Part shown: positions 33,738 to 43,118 of the stretch, one piece after another
Layout: the number at the start of each line of letters is the position of its first letter
Position numbering within the stretch: position 1 is the first letter of the stretch
Assembly (NCBI GenBank): GCA_965208775.1
Contig: OZ242360.1
Location: 3,038,001 to 3,102,000 of the forward strand
Direction: 5' to 3'
Origin: JAPOVO01 sp026708165
GTDB lineage: Bacteria; Chloroflexota; UBA11872; VXNJ01
Length of the DNA stretch: 64,000 bases
Translations under genes and position numbers: made by a program
The notes under the pieces: generated by a model
Seen by the model: only the letters and a program-made list of their open reading frames with translations
Database searches by the model: none
Told to the model about the DNA's origin: nothing

Positions 33738-34700
33738 CTATCCGGCAGCGGCAGGTGCGGCGGCGACTGGCTCCTCGGTTTTCTCGAACTCCAGGCGCGC
33801 GATGAACTTCTCGGCTTCCATCGCGGCCATACAGCCTTCGCCGGCAGTCGTGATGGCCTGCCGAAAATAGTTGTCCTGGGCCTCGCCGGCGATGAAAATC
33901 CCTTCGACGTTGGAATGCGTCCGGTGGTCCGCGATGAGGTATCCCTCGTGGTCCATGTCCAGCTTGTTTTTGAAAATCTCGGTGTTGGGCCGGTGACCTA
34001 TATAGACGAAGACACCGCCGACGGGGAGACTCGATTCCTCGCCGGTCTTGACGTTCCTGATTCGAAGGCTCTCCACGCCGTTCGTTCCGTTGATTTCCTC
34101 GACGACCGTGTCCCAAATGAACTCGATCTTGTCGTTCTCGTTCGCCCGATTGGTCAGGTAAGCGCCGGCGCGAAGCTGGTCGCGCCGGTGGATTATCGAG
34201 ATCTTCGAGCCGAATCTGGTGAGGAATAGCGCTTCCTGCAAGGCGCTGTCGCCGCCGCCGACGACGGCGATGTGCTCGCCCCTGAAGAACGCCCCATCGC
34301 AGGTTGCGCAGTAGGAAACGCCTCGTCCCCACAGCTCCAGCTCGCCGGGAGCGCCCAGGAGTTTGGGCGACGCGCCGGTGGCCACTACAACCGCCCTGGC
34401 CTGGTATTCGGCGCCGTGGCCGGTAAGCGTGAACGGCGGTCCGTCGACGTCGATCTCGACAATCGTGTTCATCTCGAACTTGGCCCCGAACCGTTCGGCC
34501 TGTTTTCTCATGCGTTCGGTTAGCTCGGGGCCGGTAATCCCGTCGTCGAACCCGGGGTAGTTTTCAACGTCGTTGGTCGTCGCGATCTGCCCGCCAAACG
34601 CTTCGCCTATCAGAACCAAGGTGGACAGATCGGCTCTCGCGCTATAGATGGCGGCGGTGAGTCCGGCTGTTCCGGATCCGATAATCGCGAGGTCATACAT
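33738..34700 (-). CDS. trxB: Thioredoxin reductase
   Basis: The 320-residue flavoprotein has the FAD loop LAIIGSGTAGLTAAIYSARA, the redox-active CATC in VSYCATCDGAFFRG near 135, the NADPH loop IAVVGGGDSALQEALFLTRF and the C-terminal GIFIAGEAQDNYFRQAITTAGEGCMAAMEAEKFI. This is the low-molecular-weight bacterial TrxR that keeps thioredoxin reduced with NADPH. ATG 34700 begins the Rossmann strand directly. The Ala/Pro-rich last 15 residues are an ordinary variable tail. It is 32 nt downstream of a small unknown gene on the same strand. Confidence 0.93.
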   Translation of the reverse strand: MYDLAIIGSGTAGLTAAIYSARADLSTLVLIGEAFGGQIATTNDVENYPGFDDGITGPELTERMRKQAERFGAKFEMNTIVEIDVDGPPFTLTGHGAEYQARAVVVATGASPKLLGAPGELELWGRGVSYCATCDGAFFRGEHIAVVGGGDSALQEALFLTRFGSKISIIHRRDQLRAGAYLTNRANENDKIEFIWDTVVEEINGTNGVESLRIRNVKTGEESSLPVGGVFVYIGHRPNTEIFKNKLDMDHEGYLIADHRTHSNVEGIFIAGEAQDNYFRQAITTAGEGCMAAMEAEKFIARLEFEKTEEPVAAAPAAAG

Positions 34701-34732
34701 CGAGGTCGCTCTCCTTGGGGCGGCGGCTGGGT

Positions 34733-35173
34733 TCAGCCGGTGCTGGCAGTTCCGTTTGTGAAACGGACCGATACGCCGTGCTGTTCCATCATTTCGTTAA
34801 CCTGGTCGTCACGCCCCTGTCCGCCGGTCTGCAACAGGAATTCGAGAATCCACACAAACCACCGCGGCCCTCGGTCAGTGAGCAGACGGCGCAGGGCCTG
34901 GAGATCAGACTCGTTTTCGTTGACGACGTTTTCGCCGGTTGCAGACGCCAGGGCCTCCACGCACTCACGAGCCCAATGAGACTGGCCCATGGACGGGCCG
35001 CCGAAGAAGGCGGCGACCGAGTCAGCAGTTTTTTCGATGGTCTTGAGTCTTCTTCCGCGATAGTTCTCGGTCAACGACTCGATGAGATTCCAGACCTCGT
35101 TGCGGACTTCGTTGGGTATCGACATGCCTTCGAGCGACTCGGAGTCAGTCGAGAAACCGGATTGCTCGCTCAA
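34733..35173 (-). CDS. Uncharacterised 146-aa helical protein upstream of trxB
   Basis: I do not recognise this family. The product is mostly helical and polar: EVRNEVWNLIESLTENYRGRRLKTIEKTADSVAAFFGGP in the first half, and DLQALRRLLTDRGPRWFVWILEFLLQTGGQGRDDQVNEMM in the second. No signal peptide, membrane helix or catalytic motif is evident. It is 32 nt upstream of trxB and probably co-transcribed with it. It is divergent from the coxG gene across 190 bases in which I see no clear promoter beyond an isolated T-run near 35285-35291. Confidence 0.55.
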   Translation of the reverse strand: MSEQSGFSTDSESLEGMSIPNEVRNEVWNLIESLTENYRGRRLKTIEKTADSVAAFFGGPSMGQSHWARECVEALASATGENVVNENESDLQALRRLLTDRGPRWFVWILEFLLQTGGQGRDDQVNEMMEQHGVSVRFTNGTASTG

Positions 35174-35363
35174 ATTTCAATCTCCACGTCAAGTCGCGTT
35201 CAGAATCCGTGAGACGGGTATGTCGCTCTATTAGCGTAGCGCATCGACCCGCGCCAACGGTCGCCGATTTGCCAACGAGCCTGCTTTTTTTGGATGATGA
35301 AGAGCGCCTGACGAGGGCAACGCGGCCAGCGACAGTCTAGAGCGAAGGCGAGGTTTCCGCAGA

Positions 35364-35804
35364 TTGAAACTTTCAGGTGACTACACGTTTGCGGCAGACC
35401 GAGAGACGGTTTGGGACTTGCTGCACGATCCCGACGTAATCAAGTCGTGCATAAAAGGCTGCGAGTCACTCGACGAGATCGAGCCCGGGCGTTACCGCGC
35501 AGAGGTGGTAGTGGGCGTCGCGGCGGTGAAGGGACGCTATTCGGGCACGGTAGAGATCTCGGAAAAGAATGAACCCGAGTCGTATCGCATGACCGTATCC
35601 GGGCAGGGGCGTCCAGGGAAGATCGACGCTCATGGAGTAATATCGCTGCGCGACGATCAATCGGTCACGTGGTTGACGTTTGAGGGTGAAGTGAAGACGG
35701 TGGGGACGCTGGCGCGAGTCGGCTCGCGCCTGACTTCGGCGGCCGCCAAGATGTTAATCGGTCAATTCATGAAGGGCATCAACGGGCATCTGGACCCGAA
35801 GTGA
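35364..35804 (+). CDS. coxG: CoxG-like SRPBCC domain protein
   Basis: The 146-residue protein is a CoxG/SRPBCC helix-grip domain: MKLSGDYTFAADRETVWDLLHDPDVIKSCIKGCESLDEI at the start, then YRAEVVVGVAAVKGRYSGTVEI, with a final amphipathic helix KMLIGQFMKGING. CoxG proteins are thought to recruit the molybdenum hydroxylase to the membrane or bind a hydrophobic ligand. It lacks the long C-terminal anchor of Oligotropha CoxG. The start is a TTG without a strong ribosome site. It is first in the gene order G-S-L-M-D-E. Confidence 0.82.
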   Translation: MKLSGDYTFAADRETVWDLLHDPDVIKSCIKGCESLDEIEPGRYRAEVVVGVAAVKGRYSGTVEISEKNEPESYRMTVSGQGRPGKIDAHGVISLRDDQSVTWLTFEGEVKTVGTLARVGSRLTSAAAKMLIGQFMKGINGHLDPK

Positions 35805-35852
35805 CAGTAGAGGCAAGTCGAATCCGGGGCTTCCAAGGGAGGTGAGCGGCGT

Positions 35853-36314
35853 ATGAAAACATCGATATCAGTATCGGTGAACGGGACAGCGCGTGCGGCG
35901 GAAGTCGAACCGCGTCTACTCCTTGTGCACTATCTACGGGACGCACTGGGTCTCACCGGTACGCACATCGGCTGCGACACAAGTCAGTGCGGGGCTTGCA
36001 CAGTGCTGGTCAATGGGCGGTCGGCGAAGTCGTGCACGATGCTGGCCGTCCAGGCCGATGGCGCGGAGGTGACGACGATCGAAGGGCTGGCGTCGGACGG
36101 TGAGCTCGATCCCGTGCAGGAGGGATTCTGGAACGAGCACGGTCTCCAGTGCGGGTTCTGCACGCCGGGCATGATCATGTCCGTCAAGGACCTACTTGAC
36201 CGGAATCCTGATCCATCCGAAGACGAAATCCGAAGCGGCATCGACGGCAATATGTGCCGCTGTACCGGATACCAGAACATCATCAAAGCGGTGCAGGCCG
36301 CGGCAAAGGCCTAG
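35853..36314 (+). CDS. coxS: Small [2Fe-2S] subunit of a CoxS/xanthine-dehydrogenase-type hydroxylase
   Basis: The 153-residue protein has the two-domain [2Fe-2S] layout of CoxS: the ferredoxin-like CDTSQCGACTVLVNG near 43-57 with a Cys further on, and the helical domain motifs CGFCTPGMIMSVKDLL near 100 and CRCTGYQNIIKAV near 135. It passes electrons from the molybdenum site to the FAD subunit. The ATG has GGAGG-like sequence (AAGGGAGGTGAG) upstream. It is 22 nt before coxL. Confidence 0.92.
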   Translation: MKTSISVSVNGTARAAEVEPRLLLVHYLRDALGLTGTHIGCDTSQCGACTVLVNGRSAKSCTMLAVQADGAEVTTIEGLASDGELDPVQEGFWNEHGLQCGFCTPGMIMSVKDLLDRNPDPSEDEIRSGIDGNMCRCTGYQNIIKAVQAAAKA

Positions 36315-36336
36315 CAGGAACGGGAGGCTCGAAACA

Positions 36337-38676
36337 ATGGCAGTCTCACGAATGGTCGGCGCCAGAGTCAGGCGCAAGGAAGACCCACGACTAATTACAG
36401 GGGCGGGTACGTACGTCGACGACGTGCGGCGCGTGGACATGGCGTATCTCGAACTGGTGCGGAGTCCTTACGCACATGCCCGCATCAACTCGATAGACGT
36501 ATCAGCTGCGCGCGAAATGGACGGAGTGATCGATGTGTTCGTCTGGGATGACATCAAAGACGACATCGGTCCGATACCGATAGACGCCGCGCCTTCGCCG
36601 GACATGCTCAAACCGTACCGCCAGGCGCTGGCGTCGGGCAAGGCTCGTCTGCTGGGGGACGCGGTGGCCGCGGTGGTTGCCGAGGACCGCTACGTGGCAC
36701 GAGACGCGGCGGAGGCGGTGGAGGTCGATTATGACCCTCTGGACGCGGTGGTCGACATCGAGGCGGCCATCGAGGAGGGCGCGCCGCTCATTTGGGAAGA
36801 CCTCGGCAGCAACATGGCGTTTCGGCTTGAACCGGGTAGCGAGGACATCGACGATGCCCTGGCCGAGGCCGACAACGTTTTCAGTTTTCGATACGTCAAT
36901 CAGCGCCTGATTCCGAATCCCATGGAGACACGGGGCGTAGTGGTAGAGCCGGAAGGCGGCGGCGGACTGACGATGTGGACTTCCACACAGATTCCACACA
37001 TGCTCAAGGACCGTCTCGCCGCAGCGTTGAGCATCCCCTCGAACCAGGTTCGCGTTATCGCGCCCGAAGTCGGGGGCGGATTCGGCTGCAAGCTGAACGT
37101 ATATCCGGAGGAATACTGCACAGCGCTGGCGGCGCTGCGGAGCAACCGGCCGGTCAAGTGGATCGAGGACCGATCGGAGAGCTTCCTGGCGACGACGCAC
37201 GGGCGCGGCCAGGTCAACTACATCGACGTCGGCGTAAACAACGACGGCAAAGTACTGGCCATCAAGACGAAGATCATCGCCGACCTGGGCGCCTACTATC
37301 AGATTCTCACCGCCGCGGTGCCAACGCTCTCGCAGCTGATGATGACCGGGCCCTACGACATTAAGGCCGCCTCTTCCGAACTGATTTGCGTCTTCACGAA
37401 CAAGGCACCCACGGATGCGTATCGTGGGGCGGGACGTCCGGAAGCGACATACTTCCTCGAACGGGCGCTCGATCAGGCTGCTCAAAAGCTGGGCATGGAC
37501 CCGGCGGAGATTCGCCGGAAGAACCTGATTCCGGCGGACCAATTCCCGTACGCGGCTCCGTCCGGAGTGGAATACGACAGCGGCGATCACGTGACGGCGC
37601 TCGATAAGGCAATGGAGGCAATCGACTACGAAGGATTTCGACGGGAACAGGCAGCGGCTGCGGAGGAGGGGCGGTACCTGGGAATCGGGCTTTCTTCCTA
37701 CACCGAAATCTGTGGCTTCGGTCCTTCAAACACGCTTGGGATGGCTTGCTGGGAAAGCGGCACTGTCAAGATCGACCGGGCCGGCAAGGTCACGGTCCTC
37801 ACGGGAGCTTCGCCTCACGGACAGGGGCAGGAAACGAGCTTCGCGCAGCTGGTCGCGGACGACCTGGGCGTACCGTTCGATGACGTGATAGTCCTGCACG
37901 GAGATACGACCATCGTCCCGTATGGCGTCGGGACCTTTGGGAGCCGCGCCACGGTCGTGGGCGGAACCGCCCTACGCATGTCTACGGACAAAGTAATCGA
38001 GAAGGCCAAGCTAGTGGCGAGTCACCTACTGGAGGCCGCGCCCGAGGACATGGTCTTCCAGAACGGCGCGGTTCACGTCCGCGGCGCGCCGACGCAGCGA
38101 AAGACGCTCGCGGAAATCGCCGAGGAGGCACACGAGTTTCAGAACATACCGCGCGGAGTCGGTGTCGAGCCTGGGTTGGAGGCCACAAGCATCTACGATC
38201 CAGACGCTTACACGTTCCCGTTCGGCACCCACATCGTGACCGTTGAGGTTGACGTGGAAACCGGCAAGATTTCGCTCACCAGGTACGTTGCGGTGGACGA
38301 TTGCGGCAAGGTGATAAATCCGATGCTCGTGGACGGACAGCGACACGGCGGCATAGTCCAAGGCATAGGGCAGGCGCTGTTCGAGGGCGCCGTCTACGAC
38401 GAGGACGGTCAGCTGTTATCCGGGTCGTTAATGGACTACGCGATGCCTATAGCCAGCGAGCTGGTCTGGATGGAGACCGACAGGACCGAGACTCCAACTC
38501 CCGCGAATCCGCTGGGAATCAAGGGGATCGGAGAGGCCGGAACCATCGCCGCCGCGCCGGCTGTCGTAAACGCGGTCGTCGACGCGCTGGGGTCTTACGG
38601 CATCGAGGACATAGACATGCCCTTGAGTCCGCAGAATGTCTGGCACGCTATTCAGAGTGCCGCGAACGGAGCATAG
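36337..38676 (+). CDS. coxL: Form II CoxL-like molybdenum hydroxylase large subunit
   Basis: The 779-residue protein opens with VGARVRRKEDPRLITGAGTYVDD, the CoxL N-terminal signature. It has GGGFGCKLNVYPEE, the active-site loop AYRGAGRPEA near 365 and the catalytic Glu in GIKGIGEAGTIAAAP near 730. AYRGAGR marks form II, not the AYXCSFR of proven form I CO dehydrogenases. The enzyme therefore hydroxylates an unknown aldehyde, purine-like or aromatic substrate, or perhaps oxidises CO slowly. ATG 36337 has GGGAGG nine bases upstream; the frame is open 47 codons further, but that part shadows coxS. It needs the Mo-cytosine dinucleotide cofactor. Confidence 0.9.
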   Translation: MAVSRMVGARVRRKEDPRLITGAGTYVDDVRRVDMAYLELVRSPYAHARINSIDVSAAREMDGVIDVFVWDDIKDDIGPIPIDAAPSPDMLKPYRQALASGKARLLGDAVAAVVAEDRYVARDAAEAVEVDYDPLDAVVDIEAAIEEGAPLIWEDLGSNMAFRLEPGSEDIDDALAEADNVFSFRYVNQRLIPNPMETRGVVVEPEGGGGLTMWTSTQIPHMLKDRLAAALSIPSNQVRVIAPEVGGGFGCKLNVYPEEYCTALAALRSNRPVKWIEDRSESFLATTHGRGQVNYIDVGVNNDGKVLAIKTKIIADLGAYYQILTAAVPTLSQLMMTGPYDIKAASSELICVFTNKAPTDAYRGAGRPEATYFLERALDQAAQKLGMDPAEIRRKNLIPADQFPYAAPSGVEYDSGDHVTALDKAMEAIDYEGFRREQAAAAEEGRYLGIGLSSYTEICGFGPSNTLGMACWESGTVKIDRAGKVTVLTGASPHGQGQETSFAQLVADDLGVPFDDVIVLHGDTTIVPYGVGTFGSRATVVGGTALRMSTDKVIEKAKLVASHLLEAAPEDMVFQNGAVHVRGAPTQRKTLAEIAEEAHEFQNIPRGVGVEPGLEATSIYDPDAYTFPFGTHIVTVEVDVETGKISLTRYVAVDDCGKVINPMLVDGQRHGGIVQGIGQALFEGAVYDEDGQLLSGSLMDYAMPIASELVWMETDRTETPTPANPLGIKGIGEAGTIAAAPAVVNAVVDALGSYGIEDIDMPLSPQNVWHAIQSAANGA

Positions 38677-38680
38677 AACC

Positions 38681-39544
38681 GTGATACCACCTAAATTCAA
38701 CTACTACGCTCCTGACTCGCTTCAAGACGCGCTGGCACTCATATCGAAGCATCAGGACGATGGAAAGATCCTCTCCGGCGGGCACAGCCTGATACCGCTG
38801 CTGAAGCTGAGGCTGTCCGAACCTGAAGTGCTGATCGACATCGGTCGGATCGACGGCCTAGATCAGATCTCGGAGTCCAACGGAGTTATCGAGATCGGAC
38901 CTCGCGTTACTCACAGCGAGCTCGTGCACTCGGACGTCATATCCAGCCGTTTGCCGCTGCTGGCGGCGGCGGCGTCGGTGATTGGCGATCCACAGGTGCG
39001 AAACGTTGGGACAGTGGGAGGAAATCTCGCGCACGCCGATCCCGCGTCGGACCTGCCGGCGGCCATGGTCTGCCTGAATGCCACGATGGAGCTTCAGAGC
39101 GCCGGCGGCAGCCGCAGCGTGGCTATCGACGACTTTTTCGTCGATCTGCTTACGACGGCGGTTGAGCCGGACGAGATCCTGACCGGCATTAGAATCCCGG
39201 TACCGGACGCCGGCGCCGGGTGGTCGTATGCCAAGCTGCCGAATCCGGCGTCGCATTACGCGATCGTGGGGATCGCGGCGCTGATCTCGGTCGACGGCGG
39301 GACCTGCACCTCCGCGAGCGTGGGGGTGACCGGACTCGGGGCCGCGCCGGGCCGGGCCTCGGGAGTGGAGTCGGCGCTGGTTGGAAGCGAGCTGTCGGAC
39401 GAAGTGATCGCTGAAGCCGCTCAGGACGCGGCTTCGGGATTCGACGTGCTGGAGGACATCCACGCCTCGACCGAATACCGGGAACACGCCGCGCGGGTAT
39501 ACGCTCGGCGTGCCATAGCGGAGGCTTGGTCGCGCGCCGGTTAA
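38681..39544 (+). CDS. coxM: FAD-binding CoxM-type medium subunit
   Basis: The 287-residue protein has the two FAD motifs of the CoxM/xanthine dehydrogenase FAD domain, ILSGGHSLIPLLKLRL near 28 and RNVGTVGGNLAHADPASDLPA near 108. A CO_deh_flav_C domain follows (LPNPASHYAIVGIAALI). It receives electrons from CoxS and reduces the respiratory chain or quinone. GTG 38681, four bases after the coxL stop, fits the family start; the frame extends further upstream only as a shadow of coxL. Confidence 0.9.
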   Translation: MIPPKFNYYAPDSLQDALALISKHQDDGKILSGGHSLIPLLKLRLSEPEVLIDIGRIDGLDQISESNGVIEIGPRVTHSELVHSDVISSRLPLLAAAASVIGDPQVRNVGTVGGNLAHADPASDLPAAMVCLNATMELQSAGGSRSVAIDDFFVDLLTTAVEPDEILTGIRIPVPDAGAGWSYAKLPNPASHYAIVGIAALISVDGGTCTSASVGVTGLGAAPGRASGVESALVGSELSDEVIAEAAQDAASGFDVLEDIHASTEYREHAARVYARRAIAEAWSRAG

Positions 39545-39631
39545 GGACGCCGAGGGCTGTGATGCGCGGTCACTTGCCTGGAGTGCTCCGCGTTGCAGCC
39601 TGCTATCTGACTGATAGGCGATAGCGCCGTT

Positions 39632-40531
39632 TTGACAACAGGACACGTGTTCGAGTCGATTGAGGACGTGCAGTCCCGGCTTGGACTGCAAAATTACGTA
39701 GCCGACCGGGCGCTCGCCACGACGGTATTTCTATCGAGCAGGCTTGAGAAGCCGCTGCTGCTGGAGGGTGAGGCGGGGGTCGGCAAGACCGAGGTCGCCC
39801 GCGCTCTGGCGGCCGCACTCGATACGCGGCTCATCCGCCTGCAATGCTACGAGGGCATCGACGTCAACCACGCGGTCTACGAGTGGAACTACGCCCGCCA
39901 GCTGTTGCACATTCGCGCGGCTGGCGAGGGATTCGATGAAAAGGACGGGCTTGGGCAGATTTACGGGCGTGAGTTCCTGATCAGGCGTCCTTTGCTCGAA
40001 TCGATAGATCACGAATTGCAGAGTCCGCCGGTGCTGTTGATCGACGAGATCGACAGGTCGGACGACGAGTTCGAGGCGTTTTTGCTGGAGCTGCTGGCGG
40101 ACTTCCAGATTACGATCCCGGAAATCGGGACCATCGAGGCGCGCGTTCCGCCGACGGTGATCATTACTTCCAATCGCACACGCGAAATACACGACGCGCT
40201 CAAGCGCCGCTGTCTGTATCACTGGATCGACCTGCCATCCGTCGAGAAGGAGCTGGCGATCCTGCGCGCGCGGGCGCCGGGGCTGCCCGACCGGCTGGCG
40301 CGGCAGGTGGCGGAGTTCATGCAGAGGCTGCGTGACGAAGACCTTTACAAGGTTCCGGGAATAGCGGAGACGCTGGACTGGGCGCGGGCGCTGCTGGAGC
40401 TGAGCTGTCCGGAACTCGACCCGGAGACGGTCGAGCAAACGCTGACTTGCTTATTGAAACACCAGGAGGACCAGCTTCACGTTCGCGCCGCCGGGATCGA
40501 GGCGATGGTTGGCCGCGCCACCGGAGTCTGA
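39632..40531 (+). CDS. coxD: CoxD/MoxR-type AAA+ ATPase
   Basis: The 299-residue protein has Walker A LLLEGEAGVGKTEVARALA near 46, Walker B VLLIDEIDRSDDEFEAFLLELLADFQ near 130, sensor 1 VIITSNRTREIHDALKRRC near 178 and a C-terminal lid. MoxR ATPases of this branch mature the CoxL active site (insertion of sulfur and copper in carboxydotrophs) together with a VWA protein. The frame begins at TTG 39632. The next gene, a VWA protein, overlaps it by 23 nt, which matches the usual coxD-coxE pair. Confidence 0.88.
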   Translation: MTTGHVFESIEDVQSRLGLQNYVADRALATTVFLSSRLEKPLLLEGEAGVGKTEVARALAAALDTRLIRLQCYEGIDVNHAVYEWNYARQLLHIRAAGEGFDEKDGLGQIYGREFLIRRPLLESIDHELQSPPVLLIDEIDRSDDEFEAFLLELLADFQITIPEIGTIEARVPPTVIITSNRTREIHDALKRRCLYHWIDLPSVEKELAILRARAPGLPDRLARQVAEFMQRLRDEDLYKVPGIAETLDWARALLELSCPELDPETVEQTLTCLLKHQEDQLHVRAAGIEAMVGRATGV

Positions 40532-41756
40532 TCTGCGGCCCTCGGGGCTGGACGGAGGCTCGCTGCTGAGGGCGTTCGTGGAGTTCGGGCACTTCCTGCG
40601 AGGCAGGGGGTATTCCACCGTACAGACGCAGCCGGGCGATCTGGTGCGCGCGGCGGCGGTGGTGGGTCTGTCTGCTCCGACCGACTTCAGGAATGCGGCC
40701 AGGGCGATCTTCGCCGGCAGTCCTTCGCAGTTTGTCGGTTTCGACGAAGCGTTTGAAGAGTTCTGGCTTGGCAGGCGCATCGTGGAACCTGGGATGCCGC
40801 TCGGCGGCATCACCTCCCATCCGGCCAGGGAGTACGTCGACGATGAAATGATGCTGCTCGACACTGGTGCGCGTGGAGGCTCCGTGAAGGAAGTCGTAGA
40901 CAGCGATCCGTCTGATGACGAGACAGTGCGAGTGGCGGCCTACAGCCCGGTCGAGAGTCTGAGGCACATGGACTTCGGGTACGCGACCTCGGAGGAGTTG
41001 ATTCAGATCAGGCGGCTCATCGCGGCACTGCGCTGGGATATCGCCAAGAAGAGGGCGCGCCGGCTCCGACCGGCGAGCAGGCCGGGCCTGCTGGATATGC
41101 GGCGGATAGTGCGGTCGACGCTCAGGCAAGGGGGCGAGCCGGCGCGGCTGTTCTGGCGACGTCCGAAGATCAAGCCGCGTCCGATGGTGCTGCTGTGCGA
41201 TATCAGCGGGTCGATGGAGCTGTATTCGCGCATACTCATAACGTTCGCGCACGCGCTTCAACGCGGGCTTCGCGACGTGGAGAGCTTTGTGTTCGGAACG
41301 CGGCTGACGCGAGTGACCTGGGTCCTGCGGGATAACCAGGTTGACGAGGCGCTGCGCCGGGTGTCGAAATCGGTCGTGGACTGGTCAAGCGGGACTCGGA
41401 TCGGCCAGAGCCTTCACCAGTTCAACCGGACCTGGGCGCGCCGCAAGCTGAGCCGGGGCGCGGTAGTGCTGATAGCCAGCGACGGCTGGGACAGGGGCGA
41501 CGTGACTCTGCTCGCGGATGAGATGCGCTACTTGCAGCGGTCGGCGTTTCGGCTCATCTGGTTGAATCCGCTATTGGGTCAGCCGGAGTACCAACCGCTC
41601 ACGCTCGGAATGCAGGCCGCGCTGCCCTACGTGGACGACTTCCTGCCCGTGCACAATCTTGCGAGCCTGGAGCAGCTTGGGGGTCTGCTGGCGGGACTTT
41701 CGGGCGGCAGGCCGTCCAGGGTGAGCGGGGCGGCTATCCCGTTTCCGGCGGCTTAG
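40509..41756 (+). CDS. coxE: CoxE-type von Willebrand factor A domain protein
   Basis: The 415-residue protein has a helical N-terminal half and a VWA domain from about residue 230: PMVLLCDISGSMELYSRILI carries the MIDAS DxSxS, and FVFGTRLTRVTWVL, SSGTRIGQSLHQFN and VVLIASDGWDRGDVTLLADEM supply the remaining metal-site positions. It is the standard partner of the MoxR ATPase in Cox maturation. Its start overlaps coxD by 23 nt. The stop overlaps tail to tail by 4 nt with the convergent CBM9-like gene. No coxF/XdhC-type gene follows, so the set ends here. Confidence 0.85.
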   Translation: MAAPPESDLRPSGLDGGSLLRAFVEFGHFLRGRGYSTVQTQPGDLVRAAAVVGLSAPTDFRNAARAIFAGSPSQFVGFDEAFEEFWLGRRIVEPGMPLGGITSHPAREYVDDEMMLLDTGARGGSVKEVVDSDPSDDETVRVAAYSPVESLRHMDFGYATSEELIQIRRLIAALRWDIAKKRARRLRPASRPGLLDMRRIVRSTLRQGGEPARLFWRRPKIKPRPMVLLCDISGSMELYSRILITFAHALQRGLRDVESFVFGTRLTRVTWVLRDNQVDEALRRVSKSVVDWSSGTRIGQSLHQFNRTWARRKLSRGAVVLIASDGWDRGDVTLLADEMRYLQRSAFRLIWLNPLLGQPEYQPLTLGMQAALPYVDDFLPVHNLASLEQLGGLLAGLSGGRPSRVSGAAIPFPAA

Positions 41757-42535
41757 TCCCCGACCGTAGTCTCGGAGAAAGTGACCGTTCCCCAGTTTCC
41801 GGGGATATGCATGTTGAACGCGCCGGGGGGCGACCACACGGACATGCCGCAGTCTTCGAGGTGGTGGCCGCCGACCTTAGTCCTGTCCCAGTGGACGCGT
41901 CCGAAGTTCATGCTCCAGACGTCGCCGTCTTGGGGCGGGCAATTGCCTTCGGTGAGGCCGGCGATGCTCCCCCAGGGGAACGCTACTTCCACGGTCCAGC
42001 CGCGGTCGGTGTCGTGCGGCCAGTTCAGGGAGCCGTCTATCCGCACCGCGTGCAGGATGCCTTTGAAGTCGAATCCGATGTCAACCGTTCCGCCCTCGGA
42101 GAACGGCTTGTCGATGAACACGTCAAAGATGGTGTTTAGCGCGTTGATCTCCAACTCGACATAATTCCGGCCGTCGCGGTCGGGGTCGATGAAGACCTCG
42201 AAGTCGGTGTCGCGGAAGATAAGGGAGTCGCGGGCGGTGAGCGTTCCCCAAACGTCGTGCTCGTCTAGGTCGGCAGAGACATAGAGGAAGTCGCGGTCCC
42301 AGAGCATCTTCACGCGCGTGTCGAACTCGGGCGGGTTGGCGTCAGGCCCCATGATGTCGACGAACGGTTCCATGCGCGGCGCGGAACGCCACGGGTCTTT
42401 GTCGAGCACGCCGTCTATCGTGATGGGCGAGCCGGTCATGTAGCAGGTGTAATGCCGGTGCGGCGGACTGTAACCCTGCGGCGGCTGCTCGATGGGCAGC
42501 TCGCCGAGGCCTGGAAATACTGGTCTCTCAGCCAC
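41753..42535 (-). CDS. CBM9-like carbohydrate-binding domain protein
   Basis: The 260-residue protein is largely a family 9-type carbohydrate-binding beta sandwich. ITIDGVLDKDPWRSAPRMEPFVDIMGP near 40 and TRVKMLWDRDFLYVSADLDEHDVWG, FRDTDFEVFIDPDRDGRNYVELEIN and GWTVEVAFPWGSIAGL give the CBM9 order, including the DxEVFIDPD segment. There is no signal peptide, so it may bind sugars or act as a cytoplasmic accessory protein. GTG 42535 with GGGAG upstream is preferred over an earlier ATG. A similar domain is common beside heparinase or sulfatase genes, but none is adjacent. Confidence 0.75.
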   Translation of the reverse strand: MAERPVFPGLGELPIEQPPQGYSPPHRHYTCYMTGSPITIDGVLDKDPWRSAPRMEPFVDIMGPDANPPEFDTRVKMLWDRDFLYVSADLDEHDVWGTLTARDSLIFRDTDFEVFIDPDRDGRNYVELEINALNTIFDVFIDKPFSEGGTVDIGFDFKGILHAVRIDGSLNWPHDTDRGWTVEVAFPWGSIAGLTEGNCPPQDGDVWSMNFGRVHWDRTKVGGHHLEDCGMSVWSPPGAFNMHIPGNWGTVTFSETTVGD

Positions 42536-42651
42536 TAGGCGCTCCCGATGATTGATGCGAATGCGGGCAGATGTTAGCAACTGGGCCGGATTGCCAGAAA
42601 CGGGAGTGTTGAGCGGGGGGCTGGTTTCGGTTGGCTGTTCGTCGTTCGACT

Positions 42652-42724
42652 CCCTTCGACAGGCTCAGGGTGCGCGGAGAACTTCACCCTCACCCCAACC
42701 CTCTCCCGTCAAGGGAGAGGGGGT
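42652..42724. repeat. Composite intergenic repeat, copy 1
   Basis: CCCTTCGACAGGCTCAGGGT (from 42652) is followed by TTCACCCTCACCCCAA and the perfect hairpin CCCTCTCCC-GTCAA-GGGAGAGGG (42699-42721). Other copies lie at 44532-44573 and 46784-46872. It is in the 751-base gap between the CBM9-like and VOC genes (42536-43286), whose remaining sequence has no gene that I can support apart from a second repeat type near 43119-43200. Confidence 0.75.
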
Positions 42725-43118
42725 TATGGGGTACAGACTGGGGAGATAGTTACATCCAGACCGGGCACATGGGTAACACATTGGAGGATTGCGAGAAGTG
42801 ATTGCGAGCAGGCGGTTTTGCGGGCTTGGTTCGCGGCAAATGCGGCTGATTCTCGGAATTTGGGCGGGCGGCGGAAGAGTGACTTTCACAAAAGTCTTTG
42901 AAAATCACCCTGTGAACTTTGAAAAACGGGGTATTTGACGATGGGGTAAACGGGGTGTATCGGGTTGTGACTTCAGTTTGATTTCATGCTCCTGGTCACG
43001 TGCCGGAAAAGTCTGATTATCTCGTCTGGCATGGCCGGCCTATAGGACGGTTTGCGCATAGCCTACGTGCTTGCCCGAATTGTCGGGACTGGATTTCGGC
43101 TTAGTATCGATTCATGGA

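Noticed and set aside
36196..36336. Upstream extension of the CoxL reading frame
   Set aside because: It overlaps coxS in another frame. ATG 36337 has a good ribosome site and matches the family N-terminus.
36502..37590. 362-codon minus-strand frame inside coxL
   Set aside because: It is antisense to a well-conserved molybdenum hydroxylase sequence and has no recognisable domain.
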